A DNA stretch of 64,000 nt from Diphasiastrum complanatum. Taxonomy: Eukaryota; Streptophyta; Lycopodiopsida; Lycopodiales; Lycopodiaceae. Made by a program: the position numbers and the translations under genes. This document shows positions 62,081-64,000 of the stretch, piece by piece (position 1 is the stretch's first letter; each line of letters starts with the position of its first letter). Under the pieces are notes generated by a model. The model saw only the letters and a program-made list of their open reading frames with translations. It was not told where the DNA came from and did not search any database. The DNA is taken from NCBI GenBank assembly GCA_029204225.1, contig CM055092.1, positions 12,261,736 to 12,325,735 of the forward strand, read 5' to 3'.

Positions 62081-64000
62081 CTTTAATTTTTGTGTGCCGA
62101 TTTATGTTGTGTATTGTAGAGATTTATTTAATAATCAAATGGAAATGTGGATTTTTTTAATGAATAACCAATTTCAAGTAATGATGACTAGTGGCTCAAT
62201 AAAAAAGTGAGAATGATATTGATTTCAGATTTTGTGATTTCCATAAGACATGTAAAAGATAAAAGTTTTACATTTATGTGTATTAGTAATATCAACTTAA
62301 GAATTACTGGTAATATCATTTCAATTTTTCAATCATTATAAAGAAACACTGACATTGGTGAACCCACAAAATTACATTGTTGTGATGTTTCTTTTGTAGA
62401 GAATGAAACCAAATGTCTCAAAATCATTGAGTAAAAATGTATCCATATTTTGTGCATTGCACATGCAAGTAATCATGTTCAATTTGTTACATCAAACTTT
62501 TATAAAGAAAGTGCACATGTACAAATCAAGGTGATGATTAGCTTTGTAGTTAGCATGTCAATTATTGTATGAACTATGTTTATGTGCATGTATATCAAAT
62601 TAACATGAATTTCTAATTTTTTTTGTTTATTGAATTGGTAGGACATTATATTGGCTAGTTTAATTGCAAAAGCGACAATTGATGTTGCAAACTTGGAGAT
62701 TTGTTTGTGCCTCATTTATGTCCTCCTTGGCAATATAAACAATCAACAACAACCCCTTACTGTTATCACACAATTTTTAAATGAGAACAAATTAGATGTG
62801 GACTAGGTTTCTTCTCAATGCACACTCAAATCAATCTGAATCAAAATAAGTTGCAAACTATTACAGCCAAAAGAAAAAAAATCAATAAAAAATATTAAGC
62901 CAATGTCATCACAAATATAAAATAGCAAAATCCACTCATGCATATTATCACTAAAATTAGTCTAATGTCTTAAGTAGCTCTTCATTGTCCCCAAATATAT
63001 GTACGCCATCCTCTACTCTCTACCTAGTCTATCATACTCAGTTTCTAATCTCAGTAGGTCCTCATATTAATCTCCTCCATCTAGACACCATAGTTAGGGC
63101 TCCTCAAAAAAAATCTTATAGAATATTTTTTGCAATTTATATAGTTTATTTAGCTAAATATTGTAATGTTTATTCAACGCAGGGAATCCTTTAGTAAGTG
63201 TTACTTTTTCAAAACTCATCATCCATACACATTTATAAACTAGCCATGAAACAAAACTTCTACATTTTGAGCACATAATGACCATGTAAAGCCTGCATGC
63301 TTTCTGAGTATCACATCATACTTGAGGAGATCAATACATAGCACACTAAGAGATTTTTTATGGCATTTTAGATAGTTTGATATGTCTTCCATTCTCAACA
63401 TAATACCTTCTTGTTGTAACTTTGATGTACACATGACATATCAATTATTGTGGTATGGATAGAAAAATAATGAACATCAACAACAACAAAAACAAGACTC
63501 TCATTTTGGCCCCTTTCCAAGTCCAATCATAGTCACTTTGAGCAAATAGAGATTTTACCAATTAACATATCTAATGAAAGAGTTGATCAAATTAGAACAC
63601 ACTAAATATGTGATGTATAAGTTATATTTGAGGCATAAGTAAGATTTGATGACATATTTAATAAAATGACAATGTCATATATGATATGGCGCTGGATATT
63701 CTTTAGTTGATAACATCAAACCATGTTTTCTTATGTGGTCTATGCCCATGTTATATTTAGTTTGTAATCAATGTCCATGCTTTTTTATGTTGTCATCATG
63801 AAATACAAATGTTGTTATTTTGAACATATCTTATCAATATTCAATAATAAATATGGTTTACATTACATCAATAATGTGCACTTAAAATCTAACAACTTGG
63901 TAAATTGCACATAATTTTAAGATAATCCTAACCTTCTTGAGGGATGCAAAACACACAAAGCCACTTTAGGATCTGCACATGCTTCAATAATTTACATGTT
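62081..64000. other. AT-rich terminal stretch, nothing recognised
   Basis: Only short chance ORFs on both strands. No domain, element end or RNA gene seen. Confidence 0.35.

Overview
The window reads as nuclear DNA of a flowering plant. One intron-containing host gene is recognisable: a divalent-metal transporter of the NRAMP family, on the minus strand with GT-AG introns. Most of the rest is plant transposable elements: Ty1/Copia and Ty3/Gypsy (chromovirus) LTR retrotransposons primed by initiator tRNA-Met, a CACTA/En-Spm-type element, foldback elements and tRNA-derived short retroposons. Long (GA)n/(CT)n tracts are unusually frequent. I see no prokaryotic operons, rRNA genes, intact tRNA genes or CRISPR arrays. 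The species cannot be fixed from the sequence alone.

Layout. 1-7026: Copia family 'C1' on the minus strand, arranged internal-LTR-internal-LTR with a shared middle LTR, inserted in an older Gypsy reverse transcriptase (7027-7345). 7346-13300: intergenic, with a foldback element carrying a tiny tRNA-like retroposon (8649-8867), a 51-bp tandem repeat, nested palindromes (9449-9826) and an orphan plus-strand terminal exon (11316-11486). 13350-20763: the NRAMP gene in four coding exons with a 4.8-kb first intron and microsatellites in introns 2 and 3. About 21.5-21.8 kb: its probable 5' leader and promoter. 22235-22354: a strong hairpin. 23288-24224: a solo Gypsy LTR with a 5-bp target duplication. 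24.2-30.1 kb: largely featureless, plus a second tRNA-like retroposon (29815-29895).

30158-41150 is a chromovirus 'G-A' on the minus strand. It has two LTRs, PBS, PPT and protease to chromodomain, but no gag. A 4.7-kb non-coding relative 'G-B' (35201-39923) sits inside its leader, flanked by the 5-bp duplication ACCCG. 42.6-48.99 kb holds broken Copia pieces, including one whose RNase H codons have grown into a (CT)64 tract and one gag split by an inversion. 50.5-53.8 kb is dominated by (GA)n tracts, some alternating with a 64-bp palindromic unit. 53.1-55.94 kb is a probable CACTA element whose right end (TTAGTG) interrupts a Copia integrase. 55.94-57.9 kb is the rest of that Copia, next to a second related LTR. 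58.2-61.13 kb is an internally deleted C1 copy on the plus strand, joined to another Copia fragment (61.13-61.59 kb). The last 2 kb are AT-rich with no gene seen.

In function, the NRAMP gene would move Fe/Mn-type divalent metals out of a vacuolar or other compartment into the cytosol. No other host pathway is visible. The retroelements all carry frameshifts, stops or deletions. Reading is by eye: exon junctions and LTR ends are placed to the base where stated, but identities and fold energies were not computed.
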